Made by a program: the position numbers and the translations under genes. Source: a bacterium (GTDB taxonomy: Bacteria; Desulfobacterota; Binatia; DP-6). Taken from it: 64,000 nt of DNA. Shown here piece by piece: positions 1 through 7,681 of the stretch. How positions within the stretch are numbered: position 1 is the first letter of the stretch; every line of letters begins with the position of its first letter. The notes beneath the pieces were generated by a model. The model was not told the DNA's origin. It searched no databases and worked only from the letters and a program-made list of their open reading frames with translations. Where the stretch lies: contig JAHCID010000009.1 in assembly GCA_026129405.1 (NCBI GenBank), positions 62,001 to 126,000 on the forward strand, read 5' to 3'.

Positions 1-682
1 CGCCCGGCTGCGGGTCGCAGCCGCGGACGAGATCGTGCACGCGCTGCTGCGGCTGCGTCCAGTCGATGCGCGCATGGGCGTCGGTGAGGAGCGGATCGTA
101 CGTCCCCTGCGCGTCGTCCTGGGGCACGCGCGGCGCCCGGCCCTCGCGCACCAGCCGAACGCTCTCCAGCACGACGTCGACGCCGAGGGGAAAGAGCTTC
201 TGGTAGTAGAGGCTGCCCGCGGTGTCGTCGGGGCCGACGTCGGCGGTGCGCTGGAGGAGGATCGGGCCGGTGTCGATGCCGGCGTCGGTCCAGAAGACGG
301 TGACGCCGGTCGTCGTCTCGCCGTTGATGAGCTGCCACGGGATGGCGCTGCCGCCGCGATACTTCGGCAGCAGCGACGGGTGGAAGCAGATCGTGCCGTG
401 ACGCGGCAGCCCGATCAGCGACTCGGGCACGATCTGGGTGACGTAGGCGAGCACGCCGAGGTCGGCACGCGCGTTCGTGAACACGGCGCGGGCGTCGTCG
501 CCCTTCAGATTCTTCCACTGATGCACCGGGATGCCGCGCGCGAGCGCGGCGGCCTTCACGGCATCGGGCTTCGGCCCGCGATCCGGCGGGCAGACGACGC
601 CGACGATCTCGTCGCCCGCGGCGACGAGCCCCTCGAGCACCTTCTCGGCGAACGCGGCCTGGCCGACGAGGAGAACGCGCAC
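1..682 (-). CDS. Formyltransferase family protein (partial, 3' end outside window)
   Basis: About 227 residues are visible, starting at a GTG placed directly after the stop of the dienelactone hydrolase gene; the C-terminus lies beyond the left edge. The sequence shows the formyl-tetrahydrofolate-dependent transferase/hydrolase fold: the FHPSLLPKYRGG motif puts the catalytic His near residue 101, and DAGIDTGP puts the catalytic Asp near residue 137. The wording of this block is closer to the N-terminal hydrolase domain of 10-formyltetrahydrofolate dehydrogenase than to classical methionyl-tRNA formyltransferase, where an Asn normally precedes the His. Either role (fMet-tRNA formation or formyl-THF hydrolysis) is possible, and the missing C-terminal domain would decide. 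It is probably co-transcribed with the upstream hydrolase. Confidence 0.8.
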   Translation of the reverse strand, partial: MRVLLVGQAAFAEKVLEGLVAAGDEIVGVVCPPDRGPKPDAVKAAALARGIPVHQWKNLKGDDARAVFTNARADLGVLAYVTQIVPESLIGLPRHGTICFHPSLLPKYRGGSAIPWQLINGETTTGVTVFWTDAGIDTGPILLQRTADVGPDDTAGSLYYQKLFPLGVDVVLESVRLVREGRAPRVPQDDAQGTYDPLLTDAHARIDWTQPQQRVHDLVRGCDPQPG

Positions 683-1393
683 TCAGGCGGCCTTCAGGTG
701 CTTCGCGAAGAAGGCCTTCAGCTGCTCCCACGCGTCCTTCGCCGCCTCGGGGCGGTACGAGTCGCGCTCGTTGCAGAAGAAGCCGTGCGGCGCCTTCGGA
801 TAGACGACGTCGTCGATGTGCTTGCCGTGCTGCTTCGCCTCGGCGCGCAGCGCCTCGACGGAGTCCAACGGGATGAACGGGTCGTCGGCGCCGAAGAAGG
901 CGAGCACGGGCTGGGTCAGCTCCTTCGTGCGGTCGATCGGGATGCCGCCGCCGTAGAACGGCGCCGCCGCCGTGATCTTCCCCGGCAGCGCGGCGGCGGC
1001 GAGGAAGCTCACGCGTCCGCCCATGCAGAAGCCGGTGATGCCGATGCGGTCGCCGCGCACGCCCTGGTGCTGCTGGAGGAACGCGACGGCCGCGGCGACG
1101 TCCTCGACGATGGCGTCGTCGCGGAGCTCGCCCATGAGGCGCAGCGCATCGGGAAGCTGATCGTAGCCCGCGGTGCGACCGGCGCCGCCGCGGTAGAACA
1201 TGTCGGGCGCCAGCGTGACGTAGCCCTCGGCGGCGATGCGCTGTGCGACGTCCTTGATGTGGTCGTTCAGGCCGAACGCCTCCTGGATCACGATCACCGC
1301 CGGCGCCTTCGCCGCGCCGGCCGGGATCGACAGCTGCGCGGGCATCGTTCCCGCGGGCGTCGGCACCTCGATCATCTCCGTCTGCACGCTCAT
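683..1393 (-). CDS. Dienelactone hydrolase family protein
   Basis: This is a 236-residue alpha/beta hydrolase. The family nucleophile is the Cys of GFCMGGR (about residue 123), with the acid in FFGADDPF (about 170) and the His in PKAPHGFF (about 203), so the Cys-Asp-His triad of dienelactone hydrolases is complete. Family members open dienelactones in chlorocatechol breakdown, but many act on other lactones or esters. The ATG at 1393 was chosen because a GGAAGGGAG ribosome-binding site precedes it and the conserved N-terminus begins there; upstream codons in the same frame look non-coding. The gene is divergent from an IclR regulator, a common arrangement for an aromatic-catabolism gene and its controller, and abuts the formyltransferase gene. 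Confidence 0.9.
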   Translation of the reverse strand: MSVQTEMIEVPTPAGTMPAQLSIPAGAAKAPAVIVIQEAFGLNDHIKDVAQRIAAEGYVTLAPDMFYRGGAGRTAGYDQLPDALRLMGELRDDAIVEDVAAAVAFLQQHQGVRGDRIGITGFCMGGRVSFLAAAALPGKITAAAPFYGGGIPIDRTKELTQPVLAFFGADDPFIPLDSVEALRAEAKQHGKHIDDVVYPKAPHGFFCNERDSYRPEAAKDAWEQLKAFFAKHLKAA

Positions 1394-1547
1394 CGCTCGG
1401 CTCCCTTCCTCGTTCGGCGCCCGTCTCTTCCCGAGTCGAACGCTGCTGTCAAGACGACGTTTAGTCGCTCGCGCACGGCCCATCGCGCGCCATAAATAAG
1501 CGATTTCCCAAGCAAACCACCTCGACCTGAGGGACCGGATGCGCGCG

Positions 1548-1588
1548 TTGACACCCTCCGGGGAGCGTCGTAGCCTAAAACGCGTTTT
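1548..1588 (+). promoter_or_regulatory. Promoter with overlapping palindromic operator of the IclR gene
   Basis: A TTGACA -35 box (1548-1553) and TAGCCT -10 box (1571-1576) are separated by exactly 17 bases. A perfect 12-base palindrome, AAAACGCGTTTT (1577-1588), follows at once and would cover the transcription start, 14 bases before the ATG. Binding there would block initiation, so autoregulation by the IclR protein is the simplest inference. Confidence 0.6.
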
Positions 1589-1601
1589 CGCAGAGCGAAC
1601 C

Positions 1602-2399
1602 ATGCGCCGCGAGAAGACCAACTACGTCATCCAGTCCGTCTCCCATGCGCTCGACGTGCTGGAGCAGTTCTGTCGCGACAGCGACGAGCTCGGCGTCACC
1701 GAGCTGTCGAAGCGGCTGAAGCTGCACAAGAACAACGTCTTCCGTCTCCTCGCGACGCTCGAGTCACGCGGCTACATCGAGCAGAACCGCGCCACCGAGA
1801 ACTACCGCCTCGGCATCCGCTGCCTCCAGCTCGGCCAGGCCTACGTGCAGCACATGGGGCTGCTGCGGCAGGCCGGACCGATCATGACCGACGTCGTACG
1901 CCAGGCGCGCGAGACCGTCTACGTCGCCGTCCTCCGCCGCGGCGGCATGGTGCCGGTCGAGGTCGTCGAGGCGGATCGTCCCGTGCGCATCGTCCCGAGC
2001 CTCGGCGAGGCGCTGCCGCTCCACTGCACCGCCGCCGGCAAAGCCTATCTCGCCTTCGAGACCGAGGACGACTTTCGCGCGCTGGTCCCCGACGCGCTCC
2101 AGCGCTTCACCGACCGCACACCCGTCGACCGCAGCGCGCTGCAGCAGCAGCTCGAGAAGGTCGCCTCGCAGGGCTACGCCATCGACATGGGCGAGCACGT
2201 CGAGGACGTGCGCGCCGTCGCCGTGCCGATCCGTGACTACACGCGCACGGTGGTGGCGACCATGGCGGTCGCCGGACCCGCCTATCGCTTCCAGGCGGAG
2301 CGCATCGACAAGGAGCTGGCGCCGCTCATCGTGAAGGCGGGCCGCGAGCTGTCGAGCCGGCTCGGGTCCGACGTCGGCGTGCAGAAGGCCCAGGCCTGA
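1602..2399 (+). CDS. IclR family transcriptional regulator
   Basis: The 265-residue protein has the two-domain IclR layout. An N-terminal winged helix-turn-helix runs over about residues 8-70 (SHALDVLEQF, then LGVTELSKRLKLHKNNVFRLLATLE split across the recognition helix). The C-terminal GAF-like effector domain includes the LPLHCTAAGKAYLAF signature typical of the family and a Cys in that segment. The ATG at 1602 was preferred over an upstream in-frame ATG at 1539 because the promoter and operator lie between them. It is divergently placed from the dienelactone hydrolase and probably controls that gene and itself. The ligand is unknown; an aromatic acid or lactone is plausible from context only. 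Confidence 0.9.
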   Translation: MRREKTNYVIQSVSHALDVLEQFCRDSDELGVTELSKRLKLHKNNVFRLLATLESRGYIEQNRATENYRLGIRCLQLGQAYVQHMGLLRQAGPIMTDVVRQARETVYVAVLRRGGMVPVEVVEADRPVRIVPSLGEALPLHCTAAGKAYLAFETEDDFRALVPDALQRFTDRTPVDRSALQQQLEKVASQGYAIDMGEHVEDVRAVAVPIRDYTRTVVATMAVAGPAYRFQAERIDKELAPLIVKAGRELSSRLGSDVGVQKAQA

Positions 2400-3040
2400 C
2401 CCGGGGGCCTGCCCCCCTACCGGGCTCCGGTCCGTAGGGTGCTCGCCGAGCACGCGCGCGTTTCGGGTCGCGTCTGCAACCCGGACGAATGCCGTCCGCG
2501 CGGCTCGCGGCGCGCCTACCGGGCGTCGCCTCCCGGGTGCGGAGCTGGTCGTGCGCGCGGGACATGTGCGCCAGCTGGCCGTGATCGAAGGCAACGTACA
2601 CTACGTGCCGCTGACGCCTCGCCAGGCATGGACGTCAGCGCATGGTGCGGCGGACGATCGCGCTCCTCCAGTTGCCAGCGCCGCTCTGAACCGACCCGCC
2701 GCCCGTCTGACACTGCCCCCCGGGGTCGTGGGACGATGGGAAGAAGAACCCGGGGACGGTGACCAAGCGCCCGCTCGTCGGACGTTCGGCCCTTGCTCCC
2801 CGCCACCCGCACGCTGGCGCGCGCCGTCGGCGTGGCTCGCCCTTCGCGGATCGTACGAGGAGTGGGCGTCGCGTACGCGCGCCACCACTGCGGGCGCAGA
2901 GGGGCACGGACACGAGCCGCGCGGGCTCGTCCGCGATACATATCGCAACGATCCCAAAGAGATACCGCCGGAGGCGCTACCCATCGAGCCGTGCTTGCCG
3001 ATGAGCTGATCGGCCCTACGTCACGGAGCCGCGCACGCCA
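2400..3040 (+). other. Intergenic region, no gene supported
   Basis: About 640 bases lie between the IclR stop and the next promoter. Open frames exist on both strands but are Arg/Pro/Ala-rich shadows without recognisable domains. Two short hairpins are visible just after the IclR stop: GGGGGC/GCCCCC (2403-2416) and a perfect 7-base inverted repeat (2439-2445 with 2447-2453). Either could end IclR transcription. Nothing else is supported. Confidence 0.5.
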
Positions 3041-3075
3041 TATTGAGTGAACGTTCAGAACGTTCCAAACGTTCA
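3041..3075 (+). promoter_or_regulatory. Putative -10 box followed by three tandem 9-base AACGTT operator units
   Basis: A TATTGA element (3041-3046) is followed by three consecutive 9-base units, GAACGTTCA, GAACGTTCC and AAACGTTCA, occupying 3049-3075. Each is centred on the palindrome AACGTT and the centres are 9 bases apart. The array ends five bases before the ATG of the downstream regulator. Spacing near one helical turn suggests cooperative binding of a dimeric repressor, probably the regulator itself; this is inference. Confidence 0.55.
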
Positions 3076-3079
3076 CCTC

Positions 3080-3580
3080 ATGGATAGAGCCACCGCGATC
3101 TTCGTCGACGGCCTCGGCAGCGCCGCCGCCACCTCCGGCGTCGTGAACCAGCTCCAGGGCCGCATCTTCGCCCTCCTCTATCTGCAGCCCCAGCCGATGG
3201 CGCTCGACGACATCGCCAGCGAGCTCGGGCAGTCGAAGAGCAACATCTCGGTCAACGTGCGCGGCCTGATCGACTGGCACCTGGTGCGGCTGGTGCGCGT
3301 CGGCGGCTCGCGCCGCGACCACTACGAGGCGGCCACCGACTTCTGGCGCGTGTTCCTCGAGATCCTCGAGCGCCGCTACCGCTTCAACGTGCGCCAGGTG
3401 CTGCTCGCCGCCGACGAGGGCGCGCGGGCGCTCCCCGACGCCGACCCCGAGCGCGCCGAGCTCATCAAGGCCCGGCTCGACGCGCTGACGGCGTTCTTCT
3501 CGCTGCTCGAAGCCGGGATCGCGGCCTTCACCCGCGGCGAGCCGCTCGCGGCCGACGCACTGAAAGTGAGGACGTCATGA
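3080..3580 (+). CDS. GbsR/MarR-like winged-helix transcriptional regulator
   Basis: The 166-residue protein has a winged helix-turn-helix at about residues 25-90, with the segment SELGQSKSNISVNVRGL as the recognition helix and a basic wing (VGGSRRDHYEA). A C-terminal helical dimerisation region follows. This matches the GbsR branch of the MarR superfamily, which senses small molecules and often represses its own operon. The ATG at 3080 was chosen; a GTG at 3047 is in frame but would translate the operator repeats. The stop overlaps the next ATG (ATGA), so the regulator and the following membrane protein are translationally coupled. Confidence 0.8.
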   Translation: MDRATAIFVDGLGSAAATSGVVNQLQGRIFALLYLQPQPMALDDIASELGQSKSNISVNVRGLIDWHLVRLVRVGGSRRDHYEAATDFWRVFLEILERRYRFNVRQVLLAADEGARALPDADPERAELIKARLDALTAFFSLLEAGIAAFTRGEPLAADALKVRTS

Positions 3581-3987
3581 AGCATCTCGCCGGACGTCTG
3601 CTGCTGGCTACGGCGGTGGGGCACGCCGTCGTCGGCGTCTGGCTCTTCCACGGGCCGCTCGCGGCCATGCTGCACGACGGTGTCGTCGGCTCGCTCGTGC
3701 CGCGCGTCGTGCCCGACGCGTCGTCGTGGCTGCCGGCGGTCGTCGTGCCGGTCGAACGCTCGGCGGCGTTCTGGTTCCTGCTCTTCACGCCGGTGCTGGC
3801 GCTGCTCGCGTGGCTCGTCGATCGCGCGGAGGACACCGGCGCCGACTGGGTGCTGGGCGGCCTCGGACGCGGGCTCGTCGCTCTCGGCGTCGCCGGCGTG
3901 CTGATCGCGCCGGTCTCGGGCTTCTGGCTGCTGCTCGCGCTCGGGCCGCTGGTGCTGCACGCGCGACGCCGCACGGAGGTGCGATGA
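3577..3987 (+). CDS. Small four-helix membrane protein (DUF6463-like)
   Basis: The 136-residue protein has four hydrophobic segments: about residues 5-25 (AGRLLLATAVGHAVVGVWLF), 48-75, 93-112 and 113-130. The N-terminal GH motif in the first helix and the overall length fit the uncharacterised DUF6463 family; I make this match from memory with moderate certainty. It overlaps the regulator upstream and the hypothetical gene downstream by four bases each, so the three form one transcription unit and the regulator likely controls membrane-protein expression. Biochemical function is unknown. Confidence 0.7.
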   Translation: MKHLAGRLLLATAVGHAVVGVWLFHGPLAAMLHDGVVGSLVPRVVPDASSWLPAVVVPVERSAAFWFLLFTPVLALLAWLVDRAEDTGADWVLGGLGRGLVALGVAGVLIAPVSGFWLLLALGPLVLHARRRTEVR

Positions 3988-4571
3988 CCGCCGCAGCAGA
4001 CCCGACGCCGGGCGCGGCCGACCTGCTCGACGACCTCCTGCCCCGCTGGGACGTCCGCAGCCGTCACCAGCTCGACGTCGGCGCGCCCGTCGCCGATACC
4101 TGGGACGCGCTCACGGAGGACGACATCCTCAGCGGCTCGTTCATCACCGGCCTGCTCCTCAGGCTGCGCGGCCTCGGCACGAAGCGCGGCGCGCTCCGCG
4201 ACACCATGGGAGCCACCGGCTTCTCCATCCTCGTCGAGCGCCCGGGCCGCGAGATCGTCCTCGGCATCGCCGGACGCTTCTGGGCGCTGCGGGAGACGCA
4301 GGCGCTCCGGCGCCTCCCCGACGCCGACACGTTCCGGCGCTTCGCCGAGCCGGGTTGGGCCAAGGCCGCGATGACGATCCGTCTCGAGCCGCTGGCCGAG
4401 CGCAGCACGCGCGTCGTCACCGAGACGCGCGTCGCGTGCTGCGACGCGGCCGCGGGCCGGCGCTTCTCCTGGTACTGGATGCTGATCGGACCGTTCAGCG
4501 GGTTGATCCGCTGGGAGATGCTGCACGGGCTGCGCCGAGCGGCGGAGGCACGCCGGCAGCCTCCGTGCTGA
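3984..4571 (+). CDS. Hypothetical protein, third gene of the regulator operon
   Basis: The product has 195 residues and overlaps the membrane-protein gene by ATGA with a GGAGG ribosome-binding site just upstream. It is soluble, with no signal peptide or membrane segment. The pattern (RHQLDVGAPVADTWDALT near the start, later ETRVACCDAAAGRRFSWYW) resembles SRPBCC/START-type ligand-binding proteins: a beta strand, a short helix with a Trp, and a Thr-rich strand feeding a final long helix. That resemblance is weak, so I leave the function open. Its coupling to a GbsR-like regulator suggests a small-molecule stress response. Confidence 0.65.
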   Translation: MTAAADPTPGAADLLDDLLPRWDVRSRHQLDVGAPVADTWDALTEDDILSGSFITGLLLRLRGLGTKRGALRDTMGATGFSILVERPGREIVLGIAGRFWALRETQALRRLPDADTFRRFAEPGWAKAAMTIRLEPLAERSTRVVTETRVACCDAAAGRRFSWYWMLIGPFSGLIRWEMLHGLRRAAEARRQPPC

Positions 4572-4595
4572 TTGTGGCCGTCACGACCCCCTGAT

Positions 4596-4892
4596 ATGGG
4601 TGGCCGTATCAAGACCACGCTCGACATCACGACGCCGCTTCTCGAGGAAGCGAAACGACTGGCGGAGCGCGAGCGCGTCACGCTGCGGGCTCTCGTCGAA
4701 GAGGGACTGCGTGCCGTGCTCGCGGCACGCGGAACGGCTCGGCCGTTCCGGCTGCGGGACGCGCGCTTCAGCGGCAAGGGCCGCGGCCTTCATCCCGACT
4801 TTGCGGCGCGCGGATACGCTGCGCTGCGCGACGCCGCCTACGAGCCAGACGGCGCCGACCGCGGCCGAGCGACATCGAAGCCGAAGTCGTGA
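4596..4892 (+). CDS. VapB-type antitoxin (ribbon-helix-helix)
   Basis: This 98-residue protein begins with RIKTTLDITTPLLEEAKRLA, the beta strand and first helix of a ribbon-helix-helix DNA-binding fold seen in VapB antitoxins (DUF2191-like), followed by RERVTLRALVEEGLRAVLA. The C-terminal half, rich in Arg and Gly, would wrap the toxin. It starts at the ATG at 4596 rather than at 4572, which adds eight non-conserved residues. The stop overlaps the toxin start (GTGA), the usual antitoxin-first order that keeps antitoxin in excess and allows autorepression by the complex. Confidence 0.85.
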   Translation: MGGRIKTTLDITTPLLEEAKRLAERERVTLRALVEEGLRAVLAARGTARPFRLRDARFSGKGRGLHPDFAARGYAALRDAAYEPDGADRGRATSKPKS

Positions 4893-5422
4893 TCGCCGTC
4901 GACACCAACGTCCTCGTCTACGCACATCGCCCCGACAGCCCGTTCCACGAACCGGCCCTCGCGGCCGTGACGGCACTCGCCGAAGGACGGGAGACCTGGG
5001 CCATCCCGTGGCCGTGCCTCCACGAGTTCCTCGCGGTCGTCACACGGCCACGCATCTTCGACCCGCCCACGCCGCTTGCGCGCGCACTGGGCCAGATCGA
5101 GGCGTGGCTCGAATCCCCGAGCCTGGTGCTGCTCGCCGAGGGCCGGACGTACTGGACGACGTTCAGGGCCGTGGCATCGCCCGCGCACGTCTCCGGCTCG
5201 CTCGTCCATGACGCCCGCATCGCCGCGCTGTGCCGGGCACACGAGGTGCACGAGCTCTGGACGGCCGATCGCGACTTCAGTCGTTTCGAGGGCCTCGTCG
5301 TCCGCAATCCCACCGCGAGCAATGTCGTTCGGGAAGGAGCCACCCCGTACGGCCGGCGGCGAGCGCCGCGCTCGCGCAGCGGGCGGAACGCACCGGCCGC
5401 ACCACGTCGCCGCGCCCGCTGA
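4889..5422 (+). CDS. VapC-type PIN-domain toxin ribonuclease
   Basis: The 177-residue protein carries the four acidic residues of a PIN domain: Asp in VDTNVLVYA (residue 5), Glu in CLHEFLAVV (about 45), Asp in LVHDARIAAL (about 109) and Asp in TADRDFSRF (about 129). These bind Mg or Mn for RNA cleavage, and VapC toxins typically cut initiator tRNA or rRNA. The GTG start overlaps the antitoxin stop. About 30 residues after the PIN fold are Arg/Ala/Pro-rich and look like translation past an ancestral stop; they may be dispensable. Confidence 0.85.
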   Translation: MIAVDTNVLVYAHRPDSPFHEPALAAVTALAEGRETWAIPWPCLHEFLAVVTRPRIFDPPTPLARALGQIEAWLESPSLVLLAEGRTYWTTFRAVASPAHVSGSLVHDARIAALCRAHEVHELWTADRDFSRFEGLVVRNPTASNVVREGATPYGRRRAPRSRSGRNAPAAPRRRAR

Positions 5423-5526
5423 TCACGCGAACCGACTCCACGTGACGTGCGTCCCGAATCCTCGCATCGTGCGCCCGATGCGAGCCGACGACGCGACGCC
5501 GTGAGAGCCGCTCGGGCTCGCCGACG

Positions 5527-6294
5527 TCATGGCAACCCTCCGCGCGAGCGGATCACCTGTCCCGTGACCCATCGCGCCGCGTCCGAGGCGAGGAAGGCGA
5601 CGAGGCGCGCTGCGTCGTCCGGCTCGCCGACGCGCCCGCGCGGCGCCCGCGCGACGAGATCGCGGCGCACGTCGGGCGACATCCACCCGGTGTCGGTCGG
5701 ACCGGGATCGACCGCGTTGACCGTGATGCCGCGTCCCGCGAGCTCGGCAGCGAGGCTCGTCGTGAAGGCGTCGAGCGCGCCCTTCGTGGCGGCGTAGGCG
5801 AGCTCGCCCGGCATCGCGTGCAGCCCCTGACCCGACGTCAGGTTGACGATGCGTCCGTCTCCGGCGCAGCGGCGCGCGAACTCCGCGCAGAGCAGGATCG
5901 GCGCGCGCACGTTCACGGCGTAGTGGCGGTCGATCTGCGCGGCGTCGAGCGTGGCGAGCGGCGTCGCCTCCCAGTGTGCGGCGTTGTTCACGAGGATGCG
6001 CAGCGGCCCGACGCCGGCCGTCGCGCGCTCGATCAGGGTCGCGGGCGCGGTCGGGTCGGCGAGATCGATCTCGACGGCGGCGGCGCGCACCCCGTGCGCG
6101 CGCATGGCGGCGAGCAGTGCATCGACGTCGCCCGCGTCCGATCCCCACGGCGTCGCCGCATCGTATGCGCGGTGGTACGCGACGACGACGTCGGCACCGG
6201 CCGCCGCCAGGGCTCGCGCGACGGCGGCCCCGATCCCGGCACGCCGGCCGGCGCCGGTGACGAGCGCGGCACGGCCGTGGAGGTCGCCACTCAT
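5527..6294 (-). CDS. Short-chain dehydrogenase/reductase (SDR)
   Basis: A classical SDR of 255 residues. The cofactor site is the Gly-rich TGAGRRAGIG near the N-terminus, followed by NNAA; the catalytic Ser lies in NLTSGQG and the Tyr-Lys pair in YAATKG, and PGPTDTGWM follows as usual. The C-terminal GQVIRSRGG replaces the commoner GxxxxxDGG. The enzyme should reduce or oxidise a carbonyl/alcohol using NAD(P)H; the substrate cannot be inferred. It stands between the toxin-antitoxin pair (convergent) and a hypothetical gene on the same strand. Confidence 0.9.
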   Translation of the reverse strand: MSGDLHGRAALVTGAGRRAGIGAAVARALAAAGADVVVAYHRAYDAATPWGSDAGDVDALLAAMRAHGVRAAAVEIDLADPTAPATLIERATAGVGPLRILVNNAAHWEATPLATLDAAQIDRHYAVNVRAPILLCAEFARRCAGDGRIVNLTSGQGLHAMPGELAYAATKGALDAFTTSLAAELAGRGITVNAVDPGPTDTGWMSPDVRRDLVARAPRGRVGEPDDAARLVAFLASDAARWVTGQVIRSRGGLP

Positions 6295-6355
6295 CTCCGC
6301 TGGACGGTACTCGCGGGTCTCGCAAGGTTCCCGCGGCCTGCCGCCGTGCGTGGGC

Positions 6356-6790
6356 TCATCGCCGCATGCCGGGAAACACCGGCCGCCCGTCGTCGACGAA
6401 GATCGTGGTCTGGACCGAGAGGAGTGCCAGCGATTCGAGAGCCCGGACGATGCGCGCGACGTCTCCCGGCTCGATCCGGTCGCCGCACGAGCCGTTGCGT
6501 ACCGTCGTGACCGCGGCGTCTGCGTCGAGGACGAGGCTCCACCACCGTGTGGCGAGCGCGTCCTTGCCGCCCCACGCCTTCCTCGCGAGCAACACGTGAC
6601 AGCGCCCGTCTATCTGGGTCCGCTCCGCCAACGCCACGCGACATGCGCCATCCTGGCGCAGCTCGAGCACGCCGATGGTCTGGCGCGGACCGGCTCGCTC
6701 GTCGCCGCGCACCCACGTGATGCGGTCGTCCACCGGACGCTCGGGTGCGTCGTGCCCGAGCCGCGCCCGCCGGTTTCGCTTCTTCGCCAC
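6356..6790 (-). CDS. Hypothetical protein
   Basis: This 144-residue open frame has codon use typical of the neighbourhood (mostly G or C at third positions) and a believable alternation of strands and helices, including TTVRNGSCGDRIEP, ARIVRALESLALLSVQTTIF and a final VDDGRPVFPG. The Lys/Arg-rich start (MAKKRNRRARLG) may bind nucleic acid or simply be a soluble tail. I recognise no family. It is co-directional with the SDR downstream and the cupin upstream, with gaps of about 60 and 20 bases, so a small operon is possible. Confidence 0.55.
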   Translation of the reverse strand: MAKKRNRRARLGHDAPERPVDDRITWVRGDERAGPRQTIGVLELRQDGACRVALAERTQIDGRCHVLLARKAWGGKDALATRWWSLVLDADAAVTTVRNGSCGDRIEPGDVARIVRALESLALLSVQTTIFVDDGRPVFPGMRR

Positions 6791-6812
6791 GCGATCGCGA
6801 CCGCGCTCGAGG

Positions 6813-7277
6813 CTACCGCGGGCCGTCCTCCGGATGCACGTATGTCAGCGTCCACGGGCCCATCGTGCTGAGCTGTAGCACGACCTCGCCCGTCATCCAG
6901 CCGAAGTGCGCCATGCCGGGTGGCATCGAGCTGTACGTGCCGGGACCGAGTGCCTTCGTCGCCTTCGCGTCGAAGGTGTCGCCGTGGCCGAGGTTCAGGG
7001 TGCCCGAGAGGACGGTCACGCGCTCCTGCTGCGAGTGGGAGTGCGGCGGCACGCGGTAGCCGTCGGGCATCTTCACCCGCATCGTGAAGAAGCCCGCCTT
7101 CGACGGATCGCCCTCGAGCAGCGCGACCATCGCGCCGGGCGGCAGCGAGTCGGACGGTCGCCACGCGAGGTCGTCGGGCTGACGCAGGAGCCACTCGCCG
7201 CCTGCGTCCCCCGGCAGCGCGGGCGACGCGACGAGCAGGACGAGCGCGGACACCAGCAGCGCGAGACGTCGAGTCAT
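6813..7277 (-). CDS. Secreted cupin-domain protein
   Basis: The 154-residue precursor has an N-terminal signal peptide (basic MTRR, hydrophobic core to about residue 20, ASPALPG cleavage region). The mature part is one cupin barrel: PPHSHSQQERVTVLSG supplies the His/Glu metal ligands of motif 1, and GTYSSMPPGMAHFGW supplies the motif 2 His. Such proteins are periplasmic metal-dependent sensors or enzymes, and related ones carry DUF4437 labels. No substrate is evident. It is the first gene of the possible minus-strand unit with the hypothetical protein and the SDR. Confidence 0.8.
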   Translation of the reverse strand: MTRRLALLVSALVLLVASPALPGDAGGEWLLRQPDDLAWRPSDSLPPGAMVALLEGDPSKAGFFTMRVKMPDGYRVPPHSHSQQERVTVLSGTLNLGHGDTFDAKATKALGPGTYSSMPPGMAHFGWMTGEVVLQLSTMGPWTLTYVHPEDGPR

Positions 7278-7598
7278 GGCCGCTCCCCTTTAGTCGCCTC
7301 ACCGGTGGCGAGTCGACCTCACGGGGCGCGGCGCTCGACGTCGGGCTCGCGCGCGATCACCCGGCGGCACCCGAGCACCGGGGCTTCCCCCGACCGGGGA
7401 TGAGCCCGCCCGTCGGACGGCCTGCGCCCGCCGTGGCGATTCGAACGGAGCCTCAGCTTGATACGGCGCGTTGGCGCCGGGGCCGGGCGGCTCGTCCGCG
7501 GCGGCCGTCGTACCCGGGCGATGCTACCTCCTGCCCGGACGCCCTGCCGCAGGTCGGGCGGAGATGGTCGCTCGATGCGACCCAGCTGCGTCCCCGGG
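7278..7598. other. Intergenic region between the divergent cupin and etf genes
   Basis: About 320 bases separate the cupin start from the etfBA promoter. A CCCC/GGGG hairpin lies near 7387-7400. A GATTCGAAC string at 7438-7446 resembles a tRNA T-loop on the minus strand, but flanking bases do not pair into arms. No coding signal is supported. Confidence 0.5.
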
Positions 7599-7672
7599 TT
7601 GACTAGGGCTTTCCGGGCAGTGTAGCGAACACCGGTTTCCCTTCCGGGACCCATCCCCACCCCGCAGAGGAG
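7599..7672 (+). promoter_or_regulatory. Probable promoter and ribosome-binding site of etfBA
   Basis: TTGACT (7599-7604) and TGTAGC (7621-7626) form a sigma70-like pair with a 16-base spacer. An AGAGGAGAG ribosome-binding site lies shortly before the GTG start at 7682. Confidence 0.45.
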
Positions 7673-7681
7673 AGCTCCGTC

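Noticed and set aside
35-1495. Long plus-strand frame opposite the formyltransferase and hydrolase genes
   Set aside because: It is an antisense shadow typical of high-GC DNA: low-complexity Arg/Ala/Val/Glu/Asp with no domain. The minus-strand genes have full motifs.
2400-3040. Several overlapping frames of 80-270 codons on both strands
   Set aside because: Each is rich in Arg, Pro and Ala, has no recognisable motif and conflicts with the others. None has a convincing ribosome-binding site.
5324-5422. Arg-rich tail of the VapC toxin as a possible nucleic-acid-binding extension
   Set aside because: Composition matches random translation of local high-GC DNA, and the PIN domain is complete without it. 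Read-through past an older stop is simpler.
7430-7455. GTTCGAATC string on the minus strand, like a tRNA T-loop
   Set aside because: The five bases on each side do not pair and no acceptor or anticodon arm can be folded around it.
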